Positions 49,140 to 56,918 of a stretch of DNA of 64,000 nt are shown piece by piece. Position 1 is the first letter of the stretch. Each line of letters opens with the position of its first letter. The DNA comes from Huiozyma naganishii CBS 8797 (Eukaryota > Ascomycota > Saccharomycetes > Saccharomycetales > Saccharomycetaceae), in NCBI RefSeq assembly GCF_000348985.1, contig NC_035928.1, positions 310,001-374,000 of the forward strand, read 5' to 3'. Below the pieces are notes generated by a model. It searched no databases. It had not been told where the DNA came from and worked only from the letters and a program-made list of their open reading frames with translations. The position numbers and the translations under genes are program-made.

Positions 49140-51011
49140 TCAGGCTTTCATCTCTCTCACAATGGCCTCCAATTTGGCCGTTGTGTACGTCACCTCTTTC
49201 GGTTTCATCGAAATGGTGCAATTCATCAGATGCCACAGCCCCACAACGTAGCTTATGGCTGCCATATTGTGTCGCCGTGCAAGCTTGAAACAAGTCGCTG
49301 AAATTTCTGTGATCAATTCTGTCTCAGTCTCGATGATTCTCCCACCCAGGTAATTCAATAATATCTGTAACAGTAGACTCTTCTTCAACTGAAACCGCTC
49401 ACCACCGGCCACCGCGTGCTCCATGTTAACCATCTTGTTCGCAGAGTAGTACTCGTTCAGCTTGTTCATATAAACGCTTTTCTCCTCGTTCGTACTCGGT
49501 AATGGGTTCCACGTGAACGGCTCGAAATGCGATATGATCCAGACAATCGCGATGGTACAGTCCCATACATTGTTGCCCTCCAAATCCGTCTCCCTCATTA
49601 ACTCCGCTATTTGGGCCCATTTTTCACCACATTGTGTAATGCCATCCTGCACTCCCTCGTTTTGGCTCACTTGAGATGCTAACACTGTAAACTGGTTCAA
49701 GAGACAAATGATCTTGACCTCGTTTGGTGCAGATCTCTTTGCACTTTGTCCCTTTGCCAAAACCGCGCTGTATTTCGCAAGGCAATCGCTCGCACCTTCG
49801 CAATCACTTAAGCCTGACTGTCCATTAATAGCGTTTAACAACTCGTTGTAAATCCAAAACTTGGTATCCTTGGGCTGTTGCGTTTCAATCGACGATCCCA
49901 ACAACATATGTTCCCACATGGTGTAAAAATCGCAGTAGTACAAAATATCATTATACCATGCGGACTTCGTGTCCCAGTGGCTCAGTGATTGTGGCATCGC
50001 ACCATCAGCCATTGTTTTGATTAATTGCCCTGTCGTGGCTTTGACCTTGGGTAAGAACTTTGTCGAGAAGTTCGCCCTTGGATCGTAGCAGTTCACCAGG
50101 TAGCTGACACTTTGCATCAGTAGCAAAACGTTCTTCACGTCCCTGTACTGGGATATCGTCGACAGTTGCACTTGCATGGATATAAACTCATTGAATTTGA
50201 TGGAGTATCGATCCGCCGTCTTCAACTCTGTCTTGTAACTTTGGAAAAACGTCTTGAACTTGTTCAGCTCGTCCGTTATATTGGCGTCCTTGTATATCTG
50301 GATTGTCAACTCCAAGAAAAGTTTCCAAACGTATAATTGCGGGCCGATCTCGTCGCATTTCAATGCTGCGAGTCTCTGTTTAGTAGCTGGCGTTAGTGGA
50401 GTTCGTCTTTCCAGCATCAAATTGACGTACCGCAGCAGCACAAACGCGTACCAATCCCTCCTCGACGCGTCATGCTCTTCAATAATTAAAACCAGTTCTT
50501 CCAGTTGCAACTGGGCACGCCTATACTTCTTCATCTTAAGATTGAGGGCCGCCGCAATGAACTTGAACAGACTGTACATGTTCGATTTCGTGTCCAACCC
50601 TTCGAGAAGCGCAAAACACCCTCTAAGTGCAATTTTGCAGTGGAACTTGTCGTCTCTTCTCAATGGGATCTCATACAGAAGCCAGTACTCGCATACGAGC
50701 CTCGCGTTCAAATTGTCAATGAACCTCCCATTGCTGATAATCCTCTCCCTAAGCGACGAAAGGTACGTCTCCGCAAGATCCAGGTCCCACGTCTCGTTCA
50801 CAAGAAGCCGCGCCAGCCGCCACGTCACGTCACAGTCCTGCTCCAACGACAGTGTGCCCCGCTGCTTCAACGCGACAAGCGTCCTGACGGCCATCTCAAT
50901 CAAACGGTAGTACTGCACTAGGGAAACCTCAGAGGACCCCTCTGCGAGCATCTCTTGGGCCAATTCAAAGGCCAACGTCTCATACTCCACTGCAACGCCG
51001 TACAGCTCCAT
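49140..51011 (-). CDS. SCC4: SCC4, cohesin loader subunit
   Basis: The predicted protein is 623 residues, the same as yeast Scc4 (624). It is entirely helical (TPR superhelix). Diagnostic parts are KNVLLLMQSVSYLVNCYDPRANFS, CTIAIVWIISHFEPFTWNPLP and LKKSLLLQILLNYLGGRI. Scc4 binds the N-terminus of Scc2 and targets the loader to centromeres and other sites to load cohesin rings in late G1. Overall sequence is diverged but collinear. The ATG at 51009-51011 (MELYGVAVEYETLAFE) is a little shorter than in yeast. It shares a 292-bp divergent promoter with SPT15, as in S. cerevisiae. Confidence 0.94.
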   Translation of the reverse strand: MELYGVAVEYETLAFELAQEMLAEGSSEVSLVQYYRLIEMAVRTLVALKQRGTLSLEQDCDVTWRLARLLVNETWDLDLAETYLSSLRERIISNGRFIDNLNARLVCEYWLLYEIPLRRDDKFHCKIALRGCFALLEGLDTKSNMYSLFKFIAAALNLKMKKYRRAQLQLEELVLIIEEHDASRRDWYAFVLLRYVNLMLERRTPLTPATKQRLAALKCDEIGPQLYVWKLFLELTIQIYKDANITDELNKFKTFFQSYKTELKTADRYSIKFNEFISMQVQLSTISQYRDVKNVLLLMQSVSYLVNCYDPRANFSTKFLPKVKATTGQLIKTMADGAMPQSLSHWDTKSAWYNDILYYCDFYTMWEHMLLGSSIETQQPKDTKFWIYNELLNAINGQSGLSDCEGASDCLAKYSAVLAKGQSAKRSAPNEVKIICLLNQFTVLASQVSQNEGVQDGITQCGEKWAQIAELMRETDLEGNNVWDCTIAIVWIISHFEPFTWNPLPSTNEEKSVYMNKLNEYYSANKMVNMEHAVAGGERFQLKKSLLLQILLNYLGGRIIETETELITEISATCFKLARRHNMAAISYVVGLWHLMNCTISMKPKEVTYTTAKLEAIVREMKA

Positions 51012-51303
51012 TCAGCTCAAATCCTGACTCACTGAACTCACCTCTTGCAGTACTAATCAGGGCACTTCTCGTCAATGTGACGCGTCCTTCGAGTTCCGGA
51101 ACCTCATCGCATCACCGTTAAAAGTGATTTTTCAAAAGGACCAAAAAATATAAAAATTTTAAATTGAAATCGAAACAAGACGTCCTTTGAAGCTTTCGAT
51201 GGCGGAGTTGTTGTTGTTGGTGTGAAGGGGAAGTGGCGTTGGTGGGGAGGTTTATTGAGAGCTGTCCCTTGTCCCTCGGTTGTTCTGGTTTTGTATTTGG
51301 GGC

Positions 51304-52071
51304 ATGTCTGATCAGGGGAGGTTAGAGGAGTTTCGGAATAGCAATAAGATTGTGTTCGAGCCGAACACGAGGCAGGTATGGGAGGGCCAGACTGGAGGTG
51401 CCGGCGGTGATGCTGCCGCAGATGTGAACGGCGACTTTGAGTCCAAGAGTAAAATGGAGGATGGGGAGGAGGGTGCGGCTGTGCTGCGGCAAGACGCAGC
51501 GGACGACGATACGGACGGTGCGTCGACTTCTGGGATTGTTCCAACGCTTCAGAATATAGTCGCAACTGTAAATCTCGGGTGCAGGCTGGACCTGAAGACG
51601 GTGGCGCTGCATGCGCGTAATGCAGAATACAATCCAAGGCGGTTTGCTGCCGTAATTATGCGTATCAGGGAACCCAAGACCACGGCACTGATTTTTGCAT
51701 CCGGGAAGATGGTTGTGACGGGTGCCAAAAGTGAGGACGACTCCAAACTGGCGAGCAGAAAGTATGCGCGGATTATCCAGAAGATTGGGTTTGCTGCGAA
51801 ATTCACAGATTTTAAGATACAGAATATCGTTGGGTCCTGTGACGTTAAATTTCCTATTCGTTTAGAAGGTTTGGCGTTCAGTCACGGTACTTTTTCGTCG
51901 TACGAACCAGAACTGTTCCCTGGGCTTATTTATAGAATGGTGAAGCCGAAGATCGTCCTGCTAATCTTCGTTTCAGGAAAGATTGTGCTCACGGGTGCGA
52001 AGCAAAGGGAGGAGATTTACCAGGCATTTGAGGCCATCTACCCTGTGCTCAGCGAGTTTAGGAAAATGTGA
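51304..52071 (+). CDS. SPT15: SPT15, TATA-binding protein
   Basis: The predicted protein is 255 residues. The variable N-terminus ([18 protein letters not shown], then an acidic linker) precedes the conserved 180-residue saddle. That saddle has two direct repeats: [20 protein letters not shown] to [10 protein letters not shown], then [15 protein letters not shown] to the C-terminal SEFRKM. TATA-intercalating phenylalanines are present in the IFASGKMV and IFVSGKIV regions. The core is practically the same as yeast TBP. The N-terminal linker is about 15 residues longer than in S. cerevisiae (240). TBP is required by all three nuclear RNA polymerases. The start is the ATG at 51304. Confidence 0.98.
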   Translation: MSDQGRLEEFRNSNKIVFEPNTRQVWEGQTGGAGGDAAADVNGDFESKSKMEDGEEGAAVLRQDAADDDTDGASTSGIVPTLQNIVATVNLGCRLDLKTVALHARNAEYNPRRFAAVIMRIREPKTTALIFASGKMVVTGAKSEDDSKLASRKYARIIQKIGFAAKFTDFKIQNIVGSCDVKFPIRLEGLAFSHGTFSSYEPELFPGLIYRMVKPKIVLLIFVSGKIVLTGAKQREEIYQAFEAIYPVLSEFRKM

Positions 52072-52239
52072 CGTTCTCGTCATCGTCTTCGTCGCATTTT
52101 TTTTGTTAATCGGTATATGCATATATATATGTATGGTGGGTAGGGCTAGTGTGCCCTTCCCAACTTTACATTTATTGGTAATGTAAAAGTGGGAGGAAAT
52201 GAAGGCAATGAATAGATAATCGGTGTGGAGAAAAGCAGT

Positions 52240-53403
52240 TTACTGCAGGGATTTTAATTCTTTCTCCAGTTGCCTCCTGATTTCACGTTCTTGGCCGATT
52301 TCTCTTTCGTACTTGCGTTGCGTTTCCGTTAGGAGTCTTTTAAATTCGTTCTTCATTATGGAAAGAGACGGTGAACCCGGGGTCGCGCCCAACGTCTCGT
52401 TCTGATCTGCGGTATGAACCCCCCACATACTTTCGTGATTCAGGTTCGGCGTGCTGGCCATTTTCCCGGGGGAATCGAGAGCAATACTATGGTTTCCTGC
52501 CACTTCGTCTCTTGCGCGCGAATGTCTCAACTCGTGCTCGTTATCCTTTAGTTTCTTTTCGATCTTGGATAGGTTAGAATGGTAGTTTAAAAGTTTCTCC
52601 TGCAATTCCCTGTTTGTTCTTGTCAATTTTTCGATATCTCTCATGTGGTCTGTATGGTCATTTTCGAACTGTTTGGTCAAAAAACTGTGCGCCAATTGCA
52701 AGTCCTTGAATGCGGTGGTCAGCTCCGCTAGCTTCGTCTCTGTGGCGTCTCTCTCATCTGTACTGTTCGTGTTCGTATTCGCGGTACTCGCTGATTCGAT
52801 AAGCGATTCGATCCCGTTCTTCAAAAACTTGACGGGATCGTCGACGTTATCGCTGGGCCGTATGTGGATACCATTTTTGATCGAGCTCGAGAGCATGTAT
52901 GAGGTCAACTCGTGCAGGGCATCCTGCTGGTCCCGTGCGACGCCTTGTCTGTTCGATGCGTCCCCCGGTCTCGTTTGGTGCACCGCAGTCTTCTCGAGTT
53001 GCGACAAGTCCATTTTATCCCCGCTGATCTCACTCAGCAGCGTCACCAAGCGCGTGAACCACTCGTCGCTCCCAGTTTTGCTGTCCTTTAAATCCTGGAA
53101 CCCCACATGTTTCTCGCCATGGTGGTCGCCCCCTCTATGCCTCCTAATACGTTCCGCATGGTACAACGCGTACTCGCAGGCCAACTTCTTGTGCACGTCG
53201 AGCTCCCCCGTGACGGAATCCCTATAGAGCAAGAAATCCAGCTGGTCCAACTCCGTGAAGGGCCTCTCCCTCGCGGACAAGTCGCTGTTCGCCTCGCTGC
53301 TCAGCAACTGGAGCAATTCTTCGGGGTCCGTCGGGTACTCATCGTACCTCTCCGTGGTAAACAGCAGCGGGTTTGCCCTCTTCAGCAGTGCAATATCCAT
53401 CAT
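52240..53403 (-). CDS. PEA2: PEA2, polarisome component
   Basis: The predicted protein is 387 residues (yeast Pea2 is near 420). The N-terminal region (LLKRANPLLFTTERYDEYPTDPEELL...) is the best conserved part. The C-terminal half is coiled coil from about residue 230 (LTRTNRELQEKLLNYHSNLSKIEK and LLTETQRKYEREIGQE). Pea2 forms the polarisome with Spa2, Bni1 and Bud6, which directs actin cables to sites of polarised growth and mating projections. Two adjacent ATGs (53398-53400 and 53401-53403) give MMDIALLK, and the exact first Met cannot be chosen. In S. cerevisiae it is next to SPI1 (YER150W); here PPH3 lies in between. Confidence 0.9.
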   Translation of the reverse strand: MMDIALLKRANPLLFTTERYDEYPTDPEELLQLLSSEANSDLSARERPFTELDQLDFLLYRDSVTGELDVHKKLACEYALYHAERIRRHRGGDHHGEKHVGFQDLKDSKTGSDEWFTRLVTLLSEISGDKMDLSQLEKTAVHQTRPGDASNRQGVARDQQDALHELTSYMLSSSIKNGIHIRPSDNVDDPVKFLKNGIESLIESASTANTNTNSTDERDATETKLAELTTAFKDLQLAHSFLTKQFENDHTDHMRDIEKLTRTNRELQEKLLNYHSNLSKIEKKLKDNEHELRHSRARDEVAGNHSIALDSPGKMASTPNLNHESMWGVHTADQNETLGATPGSPSLSIMKNEFKRLLTETQRKYEREIGQEREIRRQLEKELKSLQ

Positions 53404-53820
53404 TTTCTCTCGAGCAACTTCGCTTCCAATAGCAATTGCAGTGTGTCCAGTGAAGTCTAACGAACCCGTCTAAACACTCCCATCTTCCAAGTCCTGTGTC
53501 GACGCGAAACGCGAAACAAAAAAAGAATAATTAAAAAAAGTCATCGAATTTCGGTGAAAAAATTTTCTTTGAAATCGCAGAAAAAGTTCTTGACGTCTTC
53601 ACTGGACGATGGCGGCACTTTCAAAGGTTCACCCACCGTGCTCCGAACGTAGCACTCTCCTCCCTTCGCAAGGGACGCTCCATCTTGGGTTTTCTGTATA
53701 CCCAGTAGTAAAAAAAACTGTAGTAATAATAACAAAAATAATAATAAAAAAAATCACTTCGAGAGAGTGAGTGAGAGTCATTGCAAAGGCACAAAAATAA
53801 CAGCAAGTAACTTCGGCGGT
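53404..53820. promoter_or_regulatory. Divergent PEA2/PPH3 region
   Basis: The 417-bp gap contains an AATAATAACAAAAATAATAATAAAAAAAA-type A-rich block near 53722-53753, about 70 bp upstream of the PPH3 ATG. This is typical of a constitutive yeast promoter. In-frame codons upstream of the PPH3 ATG do not match the family. Confidence 0.5.
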
Positions 53821-54744
53821 ATGAATCTCGACCACACGCTTGAGTTGCTGAGGCAGGGGAAGCACATACCGGAGGAGACGGTGTACAGTCTGTGTTTGGA
53901 GTTGCAAGAGTTGCTGATCAACGAGGCGAATGTGTCGTATGTGGACACGCCCGTGACGATATGCGGGGACATACATGGCCAGTTGCACGATCTGCTGACG
54001 TTGTTCGAGAAGTCAGGAGGCGTGGAGAAGACGCGGTACATATTCCTTGGGGATTTTGTCGACAGAGGGTTCTACTCTTTGGAGAGTTTCCTCTTGCTTC
54101 TGTGTTACAAACTGCGGTACCCAGACAGGATCACTCTGATCAGGGGGAACCACGAGACCAGGCAGATCACGAAAGTGTACGGGTTCTACGACGAGGTGTT
54201 GCGGAAGTACGGCAACTGCAACGTGTGGCGGTACTGTTGCGAGGTGTTTGATTACTTGTCCCTGGGGGCCATTATCAACAACAAGATATTCTGCGTGCAC
54301 GGCGGTCTCTCCCCCGATGTAGACACGCTGGACGCGATCCGCGGGATCGACAGGAAACAAGAGGTCCCGCACGAGGGACCCATGTGTGACCTGCTGTGGT
54401 CTGACCCGGACGACGTCGAGACTTGGTCTCTGTCCCCGAGAGGCGCAGGGTTCCTGTTTGGTAAGAACGAGGTGGACAAGTTCCTACACGGCAACGACAT
54501 AGAGCTCATCGCTAGAGCACACCAGCTTGTGATGGAAGGTTACAAAGAGATGTTTGACGGCGGTCTTGTGACTGTGTGGTCAGCACCGAACTACTGCTAC
54601 CGGTGTGGCAATATAGCCGCTGTCTTGGAGATAGACGACCAGTTACAGCGGAACTACACGATATTCGAGGCCGTCCAGCCGCAAGACGGAGTGGGCAACG
54701 CCATAATACCGACGAAGAAACCGCAGATGGACTACTTCTTGTAG
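53821..54744 (+). CDS. PPH3: PPH3, PP4-type protein phosphatase catalytic subunit
   Basis: The predicted protein is 307 residues (yeast Pph3 is 308). The PPP signature motifs occur in order: [34 protein letters not shown], and HGGLSP. It ends in the PP2A-family DYFL, whose terminal Leu is methylated. The start [19 protein letters not shown] matches Pph3, not Ppg1 or Sit4. Pph3 with Psy2 and Psy4 dephosphorylates histone gamma-H2A and Rad53 to switch off the DNA damage response. In S. cerevisiae PPH3 (YDR075W) is on chromosome IV, near SED1. Its position here between PEA2 and a SED1/SPI1-like gene is a post-duplication difference. The coding sequence is GC-rich. Confidence 0.96.
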   Translation: MNLDHTLELLRQGKHIPEETVYSLCLELQELLINEANVSYVDTPVTICGDIHGQLHDLLTLFEKSGGVEKTRYIFLGDFVDRGFYSLESFLLLLCYKLRYPDRITLIRGNHETRQITKVYGFYDEVLRKYGNCNVWRYCCEVFDYLSLGAIINNKIFCVHGGLSPDVDTLDAIRGIDRKQEVPHEGPMCDLLWSDPDDVETWSLSPRGAGFLFGKNEVDKFLHGNDIELIARAHQLVMEGYKEMFDGGLVTVWSAPNYCYRCGNIAAVLEIDDQLQRNYTIFEAVQPQDGVGNAIIPTKKPQMDYFL

Positions 54745-54815
54745 AGGGGAGAGACAGCCACCTGTGCATGTAATACGAGAGCACCAGCTTCTGCCCCGCC
54801 ATCCACTTGCGAGGA

Positions 54816-54835
54816 GGGGGGCGGGGGGGGGGGGG
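54816..54835 (+). repeat. Poly-G tract
   Basis: Six G's, one C and thirteen G's follow directly on one strand, about 70 bp downstream of the PPH3 stop. Such a run is rare in yeast intergenic DNA and could form G-quadruplexes. Confidence 0.85.
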
Positions 54836-55157
54836 TCAACCAGCGAGGAGACGGGGTGTTACCACCTCGTCTCCTCTCCTTCGACCAGCTGGTAGCATCC
54901 CACTCAGTAGCGAATGGCCCGGCACCAGGTTCCAGTTCCAGTTCCGAAAGCGGTCGACAACTTCCAAATCCGGTGTCCCGTCCGTTCCGCCGCTTGCCGT
55001 TTTGGGACGGTGTGTGTGTTATTAATAGTGCGCTGCGTGCCCCACCGCCTTCCCGATCGGGAAAGTTCTGGCGGAGGCGGGTGACCAGGGGGCGATATTA
55101 ATAGAATATCTACTGTTTTTCTCAGTTCCGGCGGGGGGGTTGCACACACACAACCGT

Positions 55158-55187
55158 CCCCTCTCCCCTCTCCCGCTCCCCTCCCCT
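55158..55187 (+). promoter_or_regulatory. Cluster of four STRE-type CCCCT cores
   Basis: CCCCT occurs at 55158, 55165, 55178 and 55183, with two more at 55333 and 55373. CCCCT (AGGGG) is the Msn2/Msn4 stress-response core, and SPI1 is a known stress-induced gene, so the cluster fits. The run is also just pyrimidine-rich, which weakens the case. Confidence 0.45.
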
Positions 55188-55346
55188 CCCAATCGGGCCC
55201 ACTTACACAGCCCGTTTGGGAAATCGCGTGGGAGTGTTCTATTCCTATTTGGGCGCGTGCGCTGCTGAGGCCCGCAGCAGGCGCCCGCGCCGCCGCCTTC
55301 CCCTTTCGGCAAACAAAATGTTTAAAAAAGAGCCCCTTACTTCCGC

Positions 55347-55412
55347 TTTGGGCCGCGCTGCCGCTGTGGCGGCCCCTCACCGGCGGGCAGAGGAGGCGCC
55401 GGGCGGCCCAAA
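55347..55412. repeat. Inverted repeat in the GC-rich core
   Basis: TTTGGGCCG at 55347-55355 is the exact complement of CGGCCCAAA at 55404-55412, with a 48-base GC-rich spacer. It could form a stable stem. Confidence 0.6.
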
Positions 55413-55636
55413 AGGGTAAAATATTGTTGCTGTTTTTGGCTGAGTTGACTAATAAATCTCGACATCCGAGCAGATATGGGGCACGGAGCGCCACCTATAA
55501 CCGGTTTTACGCCTGGTCGCAACCCATCTTGGGACGGCACTATCTTTGTTCCGTGCAGTGAGTGCGCTGTTTTTGGAAGCTGGTTGCATCCCGTGTATTC
55601 AGCAAGCAGCCCTCCCGGATGCGACGTTTGGAAATG

Positions 55637-55644
55637 TATATAAG
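55637..55644 (+). promoter_or_regulatory. TATA box of the SED1/SPI1-like gene
   Basis: TATATAAG fits the consensus TATAWAWR and lies 128 bp upstream of the ATG, a standard distance for strong yeast promoters. Confidence 0.7.
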
Positions 55645-55771
55645 GCAGCGATGCTACTGCTTGTCTCCTTCCATTTTTCCCATTCTTTCTCTCTTGTATC
55701 TTAGTTAGTGGGAAATAATAAAACCAATCAAACTACTACCAATCGCTAGTCCTTTAACTACCACTCTAAAA

Positions 55772-56371
55772 ATGCAAGTTTCCTCCGCTCTAATGACTCT
55801 AGGTTTCGCCGCCTCTGCTTTGGCTTACGGTAACTCTACCAGCTCCTCTGTCGTCGCTTCTTCTATTTCCTCTGTGGTCCCAGTGTCCTCCTCTGTGTCT
55901 TCCGTGGCCCCAGTCTCCTCCGTCTCCTCCGTGGCCCCAGTCTCCTCTGTCTCCTCCGTGGTTTCAGTGTCCTCCGCTCCATACAGAGTCACCACTGTCA
56001 ACGCCACCGACGTCACCGTCGTCACCGAGTTCACCACTTACTGCCCAGAACCAACCACGATCACCACCAACGGTAAGACGATCACCGTCTCCTCCGCCGG
56101 TACCATCACCATCACCGACTGCCCATGCACCATCACAAAGGCCTCCAAGCCAGCTACCGTCAAGCCAACCGAGACCAAGGCTGCCGCCGAGTCCTCCAAG
56201 GCCGCTGAAGCCAAGACACAAACTACACAGATTGTCAAGCCAAGTGTGTCCTCCGCCAAGCCTGCCTCCTCCGCCGCTCCAAAGACCGTCCAACAAGCTT
56301 CCAACGCTGCCGGTAACCTAGTTGCTCCATCCGTCTTCGGTGGTCTAGCCGCTGCTTTGATGTTGTTGTAA
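55772..56371 (+). CDS. SED1/SPI1-like GPI-anchored cell wall protein
   Basis: The predicted protein is 199 residues. A signal peptide ([18 protein letters not shown]) precedes a Ser/Val/Pro-rich region with near-perfect VAPVSSVSS repeats (about 30-72). A single conserved wall domain follows, with [20 protein letters not shown] and [13 protein letters not shown] Thr/Ser/Lys-rich spacer and a hydrophobic C-terminal GPI signal ([13 protein letters not shown]) end the protein. The wall domain is the Sed1/Spi1 signature. SED1 (YDR077W) and SPI1 (YER150W) are duplicates in S. cerevisiae, and both have a neighbour seen here (PPH3 and UBP3), so I leave the symbol empty. Strongly biased codons (TCC, GTC, AAG, ACC) point to high expression. 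Sed1 type proteins cover the wall in stationary phase and stress. Confidence 0.9.
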   Translation: MQVSSALMTLGFAASALAYGNSTSSSVVASSISSVVPVSSSVSSVAPVSSVSSVAPVSSVSSVVSVSSAPYRVTTVNATDVTVVTEFTTYCPEPTTITTNGKTITVSSAGTITITDCPCTITKASKPATVKPTETKAAAESSKAAEAKTQTTQIVKPSVSSAKPASSAAPKTVQQASNAAGNLVAPSVFGGLAAALMLL

Positions 56372-56918
56372 GAAGCGTGTTTTCCCACATTCCTCTTACG
56401 AAATTAATAGAATAGTCGCCTTGACTATTCCATATCTACTAATTTTTAAAAAGACTCACATCATTTCACGATTTTACTGCATCTAGAGAAACGTGCGCTT
56501 TCCAAGCTACAATTTTGGTTCTTTGTACATTTTTCAACCCCTATTATACCTATTCTCTCTCTTTTTTGCTGGTCCCACTTTCAAAGGCCCTTAGATCAAC
56601 AGTAACGTCTTGGTGCGTTGCATCTTTCGTTATTATTCAAGTTCTTTACATATATCTTAATACTTTATTCTAAAAATATTATCTTTATCTAAGCTTTCAT
56701 CCTCTACATCTCGATCTCGGTGCCAGTTTCTTCAAAGTTCCAAATTTTGCTCGTGAAATAATTACATCATTCTGCAGGAAAGCTAAAAAACCTTTTTCCT
56801 CTTTGGGAAACTTCCAATAACGGTAATTGTTTGTTTTCGTTTTTATGACATCTTTACTGTAAATGGTACGTAAAGTGTATGTATGTGTGGTCGAGGCCTC
56901 ATCTCCCCCCCCCGGCGT
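56372..56918. other. Convergent 3' region between the wall protein gene and UBP3
   Basis: The 547-bp region is A/T-rich with pyrimidine runs (CTCTCTCTTTTTTGC near 56553). It contains the 3' flanks of both convergent genes and a C9 run at 56905-56913 just past the UBP3 end. No further gene is visible. Confidence 0.5.

Larger units (their letters stand above)
54745..55771. promoter_or_regulatory. GC-rich intergenic island, promoter of the SED1/SPI1-like gene
   Basis: The 1027-bp region has a G13 tract at 54823-54835, a CCCCT-rich pyrimidine run at 55158-55187, a highly GC-rich core (about 55250-55412) and a TATATAAG box at 55637-55644, 128 bp before the ATG. In S. cerevisiae RAD55 occupies the PPH3-SED1 interval, but I see no RAD55-like coding sequence here. 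Long frames in the GC-rich part look like stop-poor artefacts. Confidence 0.6.

Noticed and set aside
54904..55494. Long minus-strand frame (196 codons) in the GC-rich island, possibly RAD55
   Set aside because: It has no Walker motifs or RecA-like features, and GC-rich DNA has few stop codons by chance.
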